Source of the DNA: Notospermus geniculatus
Taxonomy: Eukaryota; Nemertea; Pilidiophora; Heteronemertea; Lineidae
Length of the DNA: 64,000 bases
NCBI GenBank assembly: GCA_002633025.1
Contig: NMRB01000116.1
Coordinates: 89,984 to 153,983 of the forward strand
Direction of reading: 5' to 3'
A program made the position numbers and the translations under genes. The first letter of the stretch is position 1. The number at the start of each line of letters is the position of its first letter. Below the pieces are notes generated by a model. It was given only the letters and a program-made list of their open reading frames with translations, had not been told where the DNA came from and did not search any database. Below are positions 9,438 through 24,400 of this stretch, piece after piece.

Positions 9438-12400
9438 GTAAGTGATATTTAAGTTTATTTCCAAGGTATTCTATCGTTCACTGTTAGAAATTATTAATTT
9501 TACAGTAGTAATTTTGCAGAAATTGCCTGCAGCAGAGTCCCCAGCACTTTCTGTAAATTTACATATTTTTTAATGGTATGATTCATGTTTTCCTGTATTG
9601 GTTGGACTCCATTGGACATCCCATTATGATGCCTTCTGAGAGCAGTATGAAAATATAATTTGGTCAGCCTCCAGTCAAGTCTCTGTTGACATTTATTTAA
9701 GTCTGTACTTTTACAGATCAAGTCTGTAATTTTACAGATCCGTCCTGGGGACTCTGCTGCACATATTTTCTGTAAAATCTTCTGTTATTTCTAACAGTGT
9801 TTGTCGGCAGGACGTCATATAGCTGTAAGCCAAAGTTGTGGATAGCTATAAAGAAAAGTGGACCTAGACCTAGACACTTATTGGCGGTTTCGTTGCATGC
9901 ACTGTACGCTATAATACTGAGGTTTCGTAAATCTGACGAGACACGAATTACGAAATTCAACTTCATTTCCAGGACATAATATATTGCTGGAGATGGTTGA
10001 TACCACAAATGTCCCTGCTGCCAGTGCGTCATTTAGCATCATGTAAGACCGAGAAAGTTATGGTGCATCTTGAATTTTTAAATTTCCACTTCGAAGCTAC
10101 GAAGTGGAAACGAAAGATAAATTTCAAATTTTGATATACACCGTAAACTATTTCGGTTTAACGTCATACGTTAAAAGACGCTCTTGCAGCAGGTGATATT
10201 TGTGGTACCAACCATCTCCTGAAATATATTAGGTCCTGGAAATGAAGTTGAATTTCGAATTTCGTATTTCGTACTTCGTATTTCGTATTTCGTACTTCGT
10301 ATTTCGTCAGATTTGCGAAACCTCGCTATAATGATTTAGGTTTCCGACGAAACTTTTTCAGTCTGTTCATGGCCAGAGTCAGTTCATACATGTACAAAAA
10401 TTGATCTCCACTTTTTGAACTCCCTTCCCAAATTCGGCGGTGGTGGCCAAATTTGGGCCAACACAGGCATGGTTTAACTCAAATGTAGCCTGCCGAATCA
10501 CTGGCAATATTGTCTTCATGAAATGTCTCCTGTTTGGGCGTAACGACAAGGGACAAATACCGCCCTTTGTCCTCGGTTGGTATGTGTACAGTTGGAGTAG
10601 GCGACAGCCTGATAAAGAGTGGATTCCAGCAGACCCTAATTCGGGACAAATAATTTTGAGATCACAAGAATCTTAATCGATTGTCTTTTCCTGAGGTTTT
10701 TTTGAAGGCTGCGATTCAACTCCAACTAATTTCAAGTTTTCATATTGTTTGTGTCATTGCCGTCGTTGACACAGCTGCAATTAAAGATGTTCCCTCGCCT
10801 TAAGAACTGTAATTTAAATCGTCCCTATAAAAACGCGGATGTTGTATAAATATGTATCACTTCTGATCAAAGAAAGTGTTTCATAAACAACATCCATTAC
10901 CCAGGGGGCAAAGGGCAAAAATGGGGGACCAGCTGCTGTAAAAAGTCACCCCCTGGTAATGTGTTCAGGGGACCCCCCTGAGTCACACTAGGATGGGTGG
11001 CCTTTGAGATTTTTGCAAGGCGCCGAAAAATTGACTTTGAAGTGGAGGACACTGACTTTATCATTGGACCCAAGAACTGACACATGACTGAGCGTTGCAC
11101 AGGAAAATGGGACGGGATGTACAGCTAACTTTTGAACGGTGGGTTTTACACCCCATAAATGTATTACCAACAGATAGAAAAATGGTGGCTCATAATCAAA
11201 TAAGCATGTATTTTGTAGTTTCTAACTCGTTACGTAATCGAAAACGGCGTTTTTATGTATTTTGACCCATTTTGTGTTAATTTGCATAAAAAATCCATTT
11301 CGTTATTAAATAACTACTAAAAACAATTAAGAACATGCTTGTCTGCTTCGGAGGCACCATGTTTCTATCTAATGGTAATACATTTATGGGGTGTAAATCC
11401 AGCCGTTCAAAAGTTAGCTGTACATCGCATCCCATTCTCCTGTACAACGCTCAGTCCTGGTCAGTTCTTGGGTCCAATGCTAAAGTCAGTGTCCTCAACT
11501 TCAAAGTCAATTTTTCCGCGTCTCGCAAAAAATCTCAAAGGCCAGGGGGGTCCCGTGAACACATTACCAGGGGGTGGCTTTTTACAGCAGCTGGTCCCCC
11601 ATTTTCACCAAAAATGGGGTTTTGTCCCCTGGGTACATTGATTAGGGCCTATTCCTTTACGTATACAACTTTTATTAAGTTTGATGTAGGAGTATGTAAA
11701 AAGTTTTTAAAAAAATCTTTTGAAACTCCTGAAACCCATGAATAAAAAGTGTTACATCTTCATTGGACTCGAGGTTCTTAAGACGCCAAAGCCTCTTTTA
11801 GTTACTTTTTAAATTTCAATTTAACGGATCCGGATCCAGTACGTAGGTTCATATTTACCTGTCCTATGCTGAATAACGTTTATTTACGTCAGAAAATGGT
11901 TTAAATATTGAAAAAAGCTGGGTGTAGTATTTCCGTCGAGTCCAAAAAGGTACGCTCAGCATCATTCCTTTGTACCACTGAAGAAAAATACGTACGCGTG
12001 TTAAAGGTACGTTTTTATTTTTCTCTATCCTCTTATGTGGATCCAGCCTTTGATATCGCGGCGATTTCCCTTGGTGAGGTGAAGGTAGCGTTTGCCGGCA
12101 ACTGTACTCAACTTGTACAAGTCATAACGGGAAAGTGAGTTGTTGGATTCGTATTACATAATAAAATAGGATTTTGCTTGTTCATGATGAATATATCCAT
12201 TTCCCAAAACCGATGAAATATTCCTAAATGCAATAAGGAATTGCATAGAAGGGAGTAAGAAAAAAGTGGAAAATAAGAAGTGGTAAATTTTGCACTTTTG
12301 CGCAATTTTTCAATTTCTCAAATTGGGGTAAAAATTTTTCCCATTTTGAGAAATACCGCCCGGAAAATCAGACGAAACATCATGTCATTTAAGATGAAAT

Positions 12401-15400
12401 GGCAGGGCCATTGTGCTCACCTCTGTGATAAGTCTCTGTGGTTAAGTGTGAAACTATGACTCTCATGGTGAATGTTGAAGGATCAGTACAGATAAGATAA
12501 AGCTGAACACACCAAAAAGTATTTTTTTGATTTGATCAGTATTATCAGTCAATGACATAAACTCAGGTGATGGCACCCAGGAGTACAATTTCTGAATACA
12601 ATGAATACAAGTGGAATTTGTGAACAAACTGCTTTCCTGTCTAGGTCAGAGATGTCAAAAATTCTATTTTTCAAGATGGCCACGAGGTGGCCACACGTGA
12701 CGTTCGTTAAGAAAATTTCTCAAAATGGGAAAAAATTCCATCCCAATTTGAGAAATTGAAAAATTACCCCGAAAGTGCGAACATTTCCCACTTCTATTTC
12801 TTACTCCCTTATAGATAGCCTACATACAGCATATTGGTTCTTTAAAGTATAAACACCACATACATGTACATTTGTTTAAGTAACAATACTTTATTTACAT
12901 CCTTAGGCAATCTGTGGTTCTACGCGCTCGCTTCTGATGTCTGGTGGATTCACAAATGCCATCCCCGGCAATGTGTCCCAGAAAATTAAGAAAACGTTTT
13001 GCGCGCATTCCTTTTAAACTCATACGTTCACCGGAGCTACCCTAGCCGTCGATTCGTGTTCTTTGTTCAAACATGAGTTGAAAAGTTTGTTAGCAACAGA
13101 TAATGGGAAAAAAGTGTTATGTATGGTAGCAGTCGATCGTCAATCAGATATTTCACATGGAAGCATGCCACTTTCACATGACTTTCTTATAACAACATGT
13201 ACAGTCTTTGACATAAATTTATCTACACCTGATACCTTGAATATTTCAAATACTACTGGACCAATTCGGTTTGTTCCCAAATGAAAGTATCTTGTTGGTC
13301 ATATTTCTGCATCCATCAAAATTTCCTAAAAGGCACGAAAATCTGAAATTATAAAAAATTGGATAATGTCAAATACCTAAGCAACCAAACTTCTTAGAAA
13401 GTTCTACTCTATCAGAACTGGAACAAAAATCACAAAAATATTGCATAATAAAGTTTGATTTTTATTTTTTTTCTGGTAAACTATAATTACGATATTTCCA
13501 AATTTCCAAAATTTTGATGCAGAAATATGACCAACAAGATATACATTGTACTTTCATGTGGAACGAACCGTGTGTTAAAATTGGCCTAGTATTATTTGAA
13601 ATATTCAAGGTATCAGGTGTAGATAAATTTATGTCAAAGACTGTACATGTAGTGTTCGAACAAATACTCGAACCGACGGCTAGGGCAGTTCTCATGAACG
13701 TATGACTCAAAAGCCCGCTCGAAAACTTGGTGAATCACGGGAACCTAAATTCGGAAGCCGGCCGCTATCTTATCAACATATACCATCAATCGACGACGTG
13801 ACTTGGCCAGTGCGGCTCTTTCCTAAAAGTTGATTTTACATGAACTTTCGGTAGGTGGAACATCTGCGACGTTTCTTATTTTTCAATCACCAACATTTCT
13901 TTTTTCGCTTTGTTTCTTACTTGTAGTTGTTTCCCTGAAGGGTTTATTACACTAGACTTCCTTTGATCTATCCAAGGCGTCCCTTTCTTCAAAGTGGACG
14001 CAAGCTGCCAACAAAGATATCAGCATTTCTTCTTTTTGTAAATGTTATACTTAGTCTGCAAGGCATAAGTTTGTTCTTTTTAGCGAGTACCTAGTGTTGT
14101 ATTGTATTAGTTTTTTCCGTCAGGGCTGAAGCCATAGCATTATTGGCCCTGTTGATTACGGAAGAGGCTATCTCAAACTACTCATGTTCCTCACTTGGAT
14201 GGGGGTCTTTGATTTACTAGACCTTGCAAAGAAACATGAAATAGAAACGGGTTTCTAAGGTGAAAGACATCGCTTCGTACCAGATTCGAACCCACGGACC
14301 CTCGCATGAGGCATCAATCGCCAGCAATAAGGGGCAGCACACCTTAACCACTAGGCCAAATCCCCATCTTCAAAAAAGATGGTTCAATGACCTTAGTCGA
14401 ACGAGGCATCCATCAGTACCCTGCGAGTAGTCCAAACAATCTCCGAACCCAAACAGTTTTATGTTATGCGAGGGGTCACAGAGGAGATACAATTAAAGAA
14501 CATGAAAGAGAAACGGGTTTCTAAGGTGAAAGATATTGCTTCCTACAAGATTCGAACCCACGGACCCTCGCATGAGGCATCAACCGCCAACACTAAGGGG
14601 CAGCACACCTTAACCACTAGGCCAAATACCCACGGACCCTCTTGCAAAGAAACAAGGTACAATGCACCACGGCTTACTGTCCCAGGCGACGGACGTGAGG
14701 AGCCAGGAATGAAGTCCCATATGGCCCGGGCTGGATTCGAACCCTTGACCTGCCGCTTGCTGAGCGGACGTGGTAACCACTCGGCTATGAGGGAACCGAG
14801 TCACCCTAGCTAACTCATCCTGAGAACAACAGGGGTTCTTAGCGCTCGCTCCCTTCTTCTTCGCGGTGACGAAGGGAGCCAGCGCTAAGAACCCCTAATG
14901 TTTTCAGAATGTCCTAGTGGAGCTTATCTTGAATCACCTTGGAGTCGTTAATTTCTGTGTCACTTTAGGATTAGAATGTTTTTTTTCAATTTCGGAGACA
15001 ACAACTTTCTTTTAAATTTGGGGCCACGAAACCACAGTCTGCACTACATGTATTACGCAGCTTGCTGATTAACTGTTTAGTATTTTAAGTGCTGCATATC
15101 AGCATGTCAACAAAAAATTAAATCATTGCCAATATATTAATAATATATTGGCAATGATTTAATTATGACATTCACGCGCAACAGAATAATATTAGGGAGG
15201 TTTCGAAATCAAACGATAAACGTAAACGTTAACGGCAACGTTATTTTGTGTACCGAAAATGCAATATTAAATCTGGTTAATGTGTAGTACGAAAATTAAC
15301 GTTGTCGTAAAATTTACGTTTATCGTCTGATTTCGAAACCTCCCTATTATTATGCTGGTGCGCATGAATGTCATATTGTTGCAATTGCTCAAGTTCGTGA

Positions 15401-18400
15401 AGCATCCATCCTTTAAGTCATACGACCACGTGAGAGCTACTCTAGCCGTCGATTCGTGTTTTTCTTCGAACACAAATTAAGAAAGTCACGTGATAGTGAC
15501 ATGCTTCCATGTGAAATAATCTGATTGATGATCGACTGCGACCATAACATCTCTTTTCATTATCAAACAGTTGCTAACAAACTTTCTTAACTCATGTCCG
15601 AACAAAAAAGCGAATCGACGGCAAGTAGCTATCGTAAACTTATTGGGGAAGCTCGGGATCGCCCATTGTGGAGCATGCGCAGTGAGCCCGAATAAACGAA
15701 CGATGTCGCGCCTGGTTAGAGTAAAGTGTCATGGCGTCTGTGACGGACCACGTAAACGAACGGTCTCGCGCCTGGCTCGAGTAAAGTGTCATGGCGCCAA
15801 AGCATTTCCTCTTTCTCCATTGGCTGAAGCAGCTTCGCCGCCATCTTTTCCCGAAGTAACCGGTACAGAGGGTCGCTCACCTGGGCCAGCCGCGAGAAAT
15901 CGCGAGTTGTGACGTCAGAGCTAACAAGAACGCTGCGGCGCTTACACGAGTAAGCGCGGTGCTAGTAATCGAACGCGCTATATGACGTTAATGACAATGT
16001 TCTTGAAAAAATCGGAACAGTCAGGGCAAGCTAATACCACGAACGAGGATGTAAATCGGTATCCGCCGACTGTTCAGAATGTCATACATTATTGATAACC
16101 GCCCTCGAGGGGAAATTCTACAACATTTATTTCTGCGTAATGTCTGTTTTAATTAAACATACGGAAAACAAATTTTACCAAGGTCAAATACTGGTCAACT
16201 TCCTTCCCGATCTGTTGCGCATTTTTGTCGGTACGTCACAGGTCAATCACCAGCCGTATAAAATTATATTCTTAAAGCCTCGCTTATGTCGCCCTTACGT
16301 ACAGTCAGAACTAGTTGGCAACTGATAATCGGCGCGTAGTTGGAACTAATTAGTCACAACTACAAGGTGACATAAGCTCTCGGGCGTCAGCGAGTAACTA
16401 GTTGCCAACTAGTTGCAAACTAAAAATATCCAGATCCTGGAAGTCGCACATGTTCAACTTACTTAAAATCAAAAGAAATCTGTGTCGACATAAGCACTCA
16501 AAAGACGGCGATAAACTAGTTCCAGGTAGTTGCGACCGATCGGTATTTTTCTAGTCGGTGGTGACATAAGTTATCAGTTGCAACTAGTTGACGCTATTTC
16601 TATCACAGCGTAGGGCGACATAAGCGAGGCTTAAGGCCCGTTTCCACTATAGCGCGGATTCTGCCGCGTCTTGCGGCGAGCGGAGTGGTTTTCACAGGCA
16701 TTGGGATAATCAATAGGCCATTGTATTGTTAAACCATCGAAGGATTATCCAAAGCACTGTGAAACCGCTGGAAACCGCCGCGGAATCCACTATGGTGGAA
16801 ACGGGCCTTTACAGTGAAATAAAAGCAGTACATGTAAATTAAACCACACACTAATGACATTGGTTACAAGGGAACAAAAACTCGTTTGGCCTCTGAGGTT
16901 TCGGACGAAGCTCGCAATGCAATTACACGTAATTGCTTAATAATTGTTTTTATTGTTCGCTTACTACAGGAACTATTAAAGAAAATGTATCACGGGTATT
17001 TTCGTGGGCCACGAAAATCACTGTTTATTTACATTTTGATTGTTTGTCTCCAGTCTTTCTTTGTCTTATGTGCAATTTGCTGTTGGCTAGCCCCTCTAAA
17101 AATTCTTTGAGATCGTAGTATCAAATTTGGTGGGCTGACATGTCTCAAAGTCCAAAATAACATAATGTAAACATCGATTACAAAGATTGAATATAAACAA
17201 TAAAGTCATGATACATTATCTTTAAGAGGAAAATATCGTAATGTCTTTTGTGACAAAATCCATCGGGTGGTGAAAGATCTTTTTGCGAGCCCCACAAAAC
17301 GGATAACTCGTATTACATTTTAATTCTTTCCATTGCCAAATCATTCCATTTTGGTGGCAGATATTGTAAATTGACGAACCCCTTCGAATAGATTCACACG
17401 CCAGAGACCTCATTCACTTGCAACTTTCTTCGCATGATTTTGATTACTTAGAGAATCTGTCAATAACTGATTCCCAGTGATACGTGTAATGTAATTAACT
17501 GTACCTGTCAGTGGACTTCAGATATTGTACCAAAATCTGGTGAAGCCATATTGGAAGAAATAAAATTTAATTTGTTTTACGCCTACTGACTTATACCGAT
17601 AGCAAGTTCTACTAAGTTTCAATTTTAATTTGAGGAGCGTTGGTGTAGTGGTTCGGGTCTCCGACTAGCGGTCAGAGGGTCCCGGGTTCGAATCCCACTG
17701 GGCGTGAGACTTTGGACAAGTCTCTTTGCCTCACTGGCCTCTCTCCACCCAGGTGTAATGCGGTCGGAAATGCTGAGATTGTAGCGCTGAATGGTCAACT
17801 CATCTTAGTTCTACTGAAAGGTTTCAGGATAGACTGGGGTTAAAGTGTAAAGTCGGATGAGAACCTCTACCGTAGTTGATATCAGACTATAAAACCAAAC
17901 TTTAACTTTTAACTTTTTTAACTTTAACGTCCGATTGGCAGTCGCCATTTTTCTTCAGCTGACCAGACGTTGCCGTACGTTACAGACGGGAATCGCTGAT
18001 CACGTATCTATAAAGAGTATTGTCCCAGGTGTTCCATTCTTTTACTTCTAGCTACAATGTTACGCTACAGGAATGAGACAGGTGCCTTACTAATGGTAGA
18101 GTGTCCGAAATGTGACCATGTCTCCGTTAGAAATCGTGCCAATGCCTCTCTTGGGCACTCTTAAGCGCGTTTTGGCAAATGTTTGGGACGGTTACTGAGT
18201 ATACGTGATGGCTTATTAATCAAAAACGGATCCAGTGTGAGTCATACTGGTCATTTATTAATGTGGTTATTTATTGAAGAGTGGCTTGACCTCTAATATG
18301 GTTAAGAAAGTAGAGACAGGAAAAGACCGGAAAACTGCTACTAGACTCCTGAATGACAATAAAGGTCTGTATACACACCATCCTCCCACAGCAGGGGTTT

Positions 18401-21400
18401 CTACCTCGCTCCTCTTCATCCAAAGAAAGAGAAAGCACAAAAATTGACACACAAAACAGGAAGTCAATTTCCAGAATCTTAGCAAATTTTCGACCCCCAA
18501 CCGGGGCTTCTTCAGGCTGGCACTTTCCTTTCGAGCTACCAGAAGCTACCTCTTCATCCACTCACACAAACCCCTGCTGAAATAGAACATCCGGTGATTC
18601 TATTCAGGTGCGGCTGTTCCATACTCCAGTTGCATTCCCTCTACTGTCATGATCCTACTTAATAAATTGGAGAATATTGCCAATTCTTGGTTTTACCCCA
18701 TTTTGTCTAAAAGTTTTGTATTTCACTAATCACTTAGGTCATTTCAAAACTTGCTAAATTCTATCACAGTGATTACTCGTTTATATAAGAACGATTCTTA
18801 TTTATATATATCAGATAGTCAATTATTGCTGTCTGACAGCTGTCTGACAGCAATAATTGACTATCTGACAGCAAACGTTCGACAGAAAACTGTCACGTGG
18901 ATCGGCGCCTTAACACCTTACTGGACAAGTGAAACAGAAGGCGAACGAGTTCTTGTTCACACTGGGAGCTTGTGTTGCACATTAAAGGAGTTCGACGTCC
19001 AAGTTGTAAACAAACCAGTTTGTTTACAAACAGTGGTCGGCAAACTAGTTTTATTCNNNNNNNNNNNNNNNNNNNNNNNNNNNNNNNNNNNNNNNNNNNN
19101 NNNNNNNNNNNNTGATCACGTATCTATAGAGAGTATAGTCCCAGGTGTTCCATTCTTTAACTCCTAGCTACAATGTTACGCTACAGGAATGAGACAGGTG
19201 CCTGACTAATGGTAGAGTGTCCGAAATGTGACCATGTCTCCGTTAGAAATCGTGCCAATGCCTCTCTTGGGCACTCTTAAGCGCGTTTTGGCAAATGTTT
19301 GGGACGGTTACTGAGTATACGTGATGGCTTATTAATCAAAAACGGATCCAGTGTGAGTCATACTGGTCATTTATTAATGTGGTTATTTATTGAAGAGTGG
19401 CTTGACCTCTAATATGGTTAAGAAAGTAGAGACAGGAAAAGACCGGAAAACTGCTACTAGACTCCTGAATGACAATAAAGGTCTGTATACACCACCCTCC
19501 CACAGCAGGGGTTTCTACCTCGCTCCTCTTCATCCAAAGAAAGAGAAAGCACAAAAATTGACACGCAAAATGATGATAAACAGGAAGTCAATTTCCAGAA
19601 TCTTAGCAAATTTTCGACCCCAATCGGGGTCTTCTTCAGGCTGGCACTCTCAAGTCGTGCTACCAGAAGCTACCTCTTCATCCATTCACAGAAACCACTG
19701 CTGAAATAGAACATTCAGTGAAATTGCTAAATGATGACAGGGGGTCATCAGCACTGTGTCCCCCCTCGCACTGAAAATTTTGTAAAATCTGCGCACCGAA
19801 GACGCCATTTCCCAGCATTTCAGCCAACATCTACTTGCCTCTCGCCCTTTTATTTATGTAAAAAAATCTATGGTCTGCGCGACCAGGGGGCGGACCCCCT
19901 GCAAGGCGTATTTAGGGGGGGGCAAGGGGGCAGTTGCCCCCCAGAGCCAACCCAAAAACGTGATTTTCAGGCGATTTTTGGGCAAAAAAACGGCAAAAAA
20001 GGTCTTCTGCCCACCCAGAGAGGCTATTGCCCCCCGGACAAAAAGCTAAATACGGCCCTGCGCCCTGGACCCCCCCCCCCGGACACGCGCCTTATTGCAT
20101 GCAGGTCAACAGTATACAACCGGGCAGTTGAGGATTTGCGAATCCTTGCATCTCGATGAGTCACATTGTACGTCCTCACGTACGATATCATTTTGTTCTA
20201 TAAACGTCGTGTTGTGTAAATCAACGTTATTATACGGAATTCATGGTTGGTCTTATGGAGTTACTCATCAAGTCTAAACATCGTAATAATCGAGATAGTT
20301 TACTATGGATTCTTTATTACATTAATTAGCCGATTTATGAATTGGTCAGCCTGCAATGGCGAAAGGTGGTTTTATAAATATTATGTGTTTTTGTAACAAC
20401 CGGACTTGCATCTAACATACATGTCAGTTATTATAAAGTTTTTGCAAAGCCCCCGAAACGCCAACGCGAACGTCTATCCTTTTGTTCGGTGCTCCCTTCG
20501 TGGCATTAAACAATGGGTTTGGCGTTCGCGTTGGCGTTACCCGGGCTTTGCGAAAACTCTGATCTGAGGTAAGAGTAACCGAGAAGATGTTGCCTATGTC
20601 CAGATTACATTCCAATTTTTTGAATTTGCTTATGAATCCAATTCACTTCATTTACTAGATTCTATTCGATTCTACCTACACTAAAATCTCCTATTATCTC
20701 TTAATGGTACGATTGGGTATACATCAATTTCAATATGACATAAGAAGGTGAATCGGGAGCGATCAAATTTAATTCTCATTTTTCCATTGCTTAAATCGGA
20801 ACATTTTTTATTTGTCTACATATCTCTCCTTTTTACGTGATCAATTGAAAATGTCATTTGCATGAAAAAATGTCTCACCTAAGAATTTGTTTTTGTGATA
20901 TTTTCTACCCCTCAGGTTGGTGCACAAAGATAACAACAACATGTGTACTATTATTCCGTAAAGTACATGATACTTTAGAGTATGTCCTGTAAATCATATT
21001 GAAATACGGTTGCCACAGCCATAGACACTGTCAGGAGGAGATGATGGGCCGTATTTTAGAACGTTGCTTATCATTAAGGTCCACCTTAAATCTATGTCCT
21101 CAATGGTTTTACAATAGACTTAAGGTCGACCTTAACGTTAAGGAACGTTCTAAAATACCGGTGTAACGTTTTTGAGCGTTCCCCATCTGCGAGTGTTCCC
21201 CTGCTATTGTCTGACGGAATAAGCCGCGACTCAACAATGGAGGACACACAGAGAAACGTGTCGATCTATCTGCCAGTGTTTCCAGAACAAATGAGGGAAC
21301 ACTGACACACGGAAACACTGAAAAACTTTACACCTGTACGACCCAATCTGTATAATGATCGCTGCCGAAACAGTGTAGTACACGGGTCTCATAATTGCAG

Positions 21401-24400
21401 TCAGAGGGTCACTATTTCGGGTACCTGAATACAGCTGACGTAAAATTCTTGGTACGTGTAAAGTAGGCAAGTGTTTTTGTTTCATGCATCAGACACAAGA
21501 GGGCAGATACATGTACAGTATGATATCTGAAACTCTGCATCCTGTTTGGCTCTCTTCCGCAGGGGAATTCAGAAAATCTCCTCAAAATAACTAGCCGTAC
21601 TTGGCTATATTACTCTTTATGCTTGGTATTTATTATTATTTGGATTAATCTCACATCCCTGTGCGGTTATCTCAGATATTTTGCGGCTGAAACGCCAGCC
21701 ATAAAAACGAAATGTCGCCGATAACACAGCCGAAAGGTCGACACTGAAGACGTCAAAGCTGACCCATGTCCAACCATGCACACAAGCTCGGGTCAAAGGG
21801 ATAGGCCTACATGCACTCGATGTTAGACCATGGATTATGGCGCAGACAGCAATTTTAGGAGCCAATGAAGATTCCTTATAAAATGCCATCATAAAGATTG
21901 TGTCCTTATGTTCTTATTCCTATCCGTGTTGGCCAGTGCCAAAATTAATGCACCGGGCACCAATCCAACTGACCGCAGGTTCAACGTTGCATAACTTCCA
22001 TGCGGCTCAGAGGCCAACGCACCAACCACTAGGCCGTAAACAGTAAAGAAAATCCTCCACGGCAGGCGGGTTTAGACCTCGCCATAAAACTCGAGGAAAA
22101 GTACAGACAGTTATTACTTTAAAGTTCACGGTAATTCATTCCATTCTTGTCTCAGTCACCGTCCGGTCCTTGTGCAGTGCTATTAGTGAGGTTTCGCAAA
22201 TCTGACGAAACACGAAGTACGAAATACGAAATTGGATTTAATCATTTCCATGACGTAATGTATTTCAGGAGATGGTTGGTACCACAAATATCGCCTGCTG
22301 CAAGAGCGTCTTTTAGCGCATGACTTAGACCGATAGAGTTACGGTGTATATTCAAGTTTGAAATAATCTCTCGTTTCTGTTTCGTATATACGAAGTGGAA
22401 ATTTAAAAATTCACAATGCAGCATAACTCTCTCGGTCTTGCATGGTATGCTAAAGACGCACTGGTAGCCAGGGACATTTGTGGTAGCAACCATCTCCAGA
22501 AATACATTAGGTCATGGAAATGAAGTTGAATTTCGTACTCGCCGTGACTATTCGCACAGCAAGTTGCTGTGAAAATAGTAGTTCTCGCACTGCTTATACA
22601 GCAGATTCTAACCAATGAAAACGCGAGGTTCATAATGAGGATGCATTACGATAATTTATGCACGAAACGCCGTGACTATTCGCACAGCAAGTTGCTGTGA
22701 AAATAGTAGTTCTCGCACTGCTTATACAGCAGATTCTAACCAATGAAAACGCGAGGTTCATAATGAGGATGCATTACGATAATTTATGCACGTATTAAAC
22801 AACGAAGTGATTATTCACACGCCTAATCTTCAGTCAGCCGACTGGCCCAGTGGAAAGATGGAGTGGACTGTAACCCAAAGGTCGCGGGTTCGAATCCCGG
22901 TAGTTCTTTTTTTTGTTTTTTTTTTTTTTTTCTTACTTTCTTTTTCTTTTCTTTTCTCTTTTCTTTTTACTGTTGTGACTCTTTGAAATTTCTACATGGA
23001 ATAGTTGGTTAATTAATCCTTTCTTAGTGGTGACACTGATAAACACAGCTACAACTTGGGAAGATCACACCCTGGTATTCGGACTCATCCCCATACTCTG
23101 ACTCACAACCTCGGAGGAATTAGCTATCCTACTGACGCTAACCGACAGAATGCGTAACATATACATGTAGGTCTGGTGTCTAAGATCATATTTTGCTTCG
23201 GTCAAAATGTGCATGAAAAGCACGTTTTTCCGGACCCCCGGGGGGGGGGGGGCACTTGGCCCCTGCCCCCTCCAGCAACATCTCTGGTTGTGATGACAAA
23301 TGTTTGCCAAGAGCTCCCTGGGCTGAGTCCACGTAGGGGACGTAACCTCACCATGCACTTGCACAGAATCAAGCGTTATACTGATATCGGAATAGGCCGA
23401 AGTAGCATTCGTTCCGAGCTGGTACCCTGCAAGTGGCCAATGTATGGCTCATTTTGCCGAATTCTAGAATTTCGCTGTGAAAATATCATCTTTTCCTAAT
23501 TTACACAGCAAAATGTGGGCGGGGATGCCTATGAATATCGAATACGTACTTGCTGTGTAAATAAGAATTCACTCCTTAGTTACACAGCATGCTGTGCAAA
23601 TAGCACCGGCCTTTCGTATTTCGTACTTCGTGTTTCGTCAGATTTGCGAAAGCTCCCTATTATCTTAACTTAATCAAGACGTGACTCCTTACTGTGTATA
23701 CTCAATATCATAAATCCCCGATCTTCTCAAAATTCTACCCAGTCCCCTGAAAATCCGACATGGTAATCAGTGTCGGTTTATCACTAGATCTGTTACTTAC
23801 TAATCATATGTTATCTCCGTGAAGATGACCTATGTCTGACCCATTCAGATTAAAAAGACGGAGGGTAGTGAATTCTGATGATGAACGAGAGAATATGAAA
23901 TAGAATCGGGTTTCTAAGGTGAAAGACATTGCTTCCTACCAGATTCGAACCCACGGACCCTCGCATGAGGCATCAATCGCCAGCACTAAGGGGCAGCACG
24001 CCTTAACCACTAGACCAAATCCCCATCTTCAAAAAAGATGGTTCAATGGCCTATGTTAAACGAGGCGTCGATCAGGTTTATTTCACAACAAGAGGATTCA
24101 GATGAAATGGTCCATGGACCATGTGCTCACCTGGTTGGACATAATAGCGTAATGACAGAGGAAGGTACATGTCAATTATGAGCAATCTGGGTCAAGTCAT
24201 TCCCGAATTACAGGCGACTTTGATGATTTTGGGGTTATGCCACCTGGCGGCCATATTGGATATCCGATCGAGCCGAAACTTCACACGCTCACAAAGGTCA
24301 TCTAGAAGGAGTAACATAGCACATTTGAGCGCTCTTGGTCAAGTCGCTCCTGAGTTATAGCACTTTGATGATTTTAGGGTTGCGCCACCTTGTGGCCATA

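Larger units (their letters stand above)
22540..23611. mobile_element. Composite insertion splitting a family A element
   Basis: The left end CCGTGACTATTCGCACAGCA resembles the complement of the right end near 23580-23611 (ACAGCATGCTGTGCAAATAG, then CACCGG). Family A sequence stops at TTTCGTACT before it and resumes with TTTCGTATTTCG after it. Inside are the tandem duplication and a SINE head. Confidence 0.55.

Noticed and set aside
17634-17706. Functional tRNA gene
   Set aside because: A and B boxes are present but the acceptor stem does not pair and a SINE body follows.
22540-22792. CRISPR-like or satellite array
   Set aside because: Only two copies, directly adjacent, no spacers; a simple tandem duplication.
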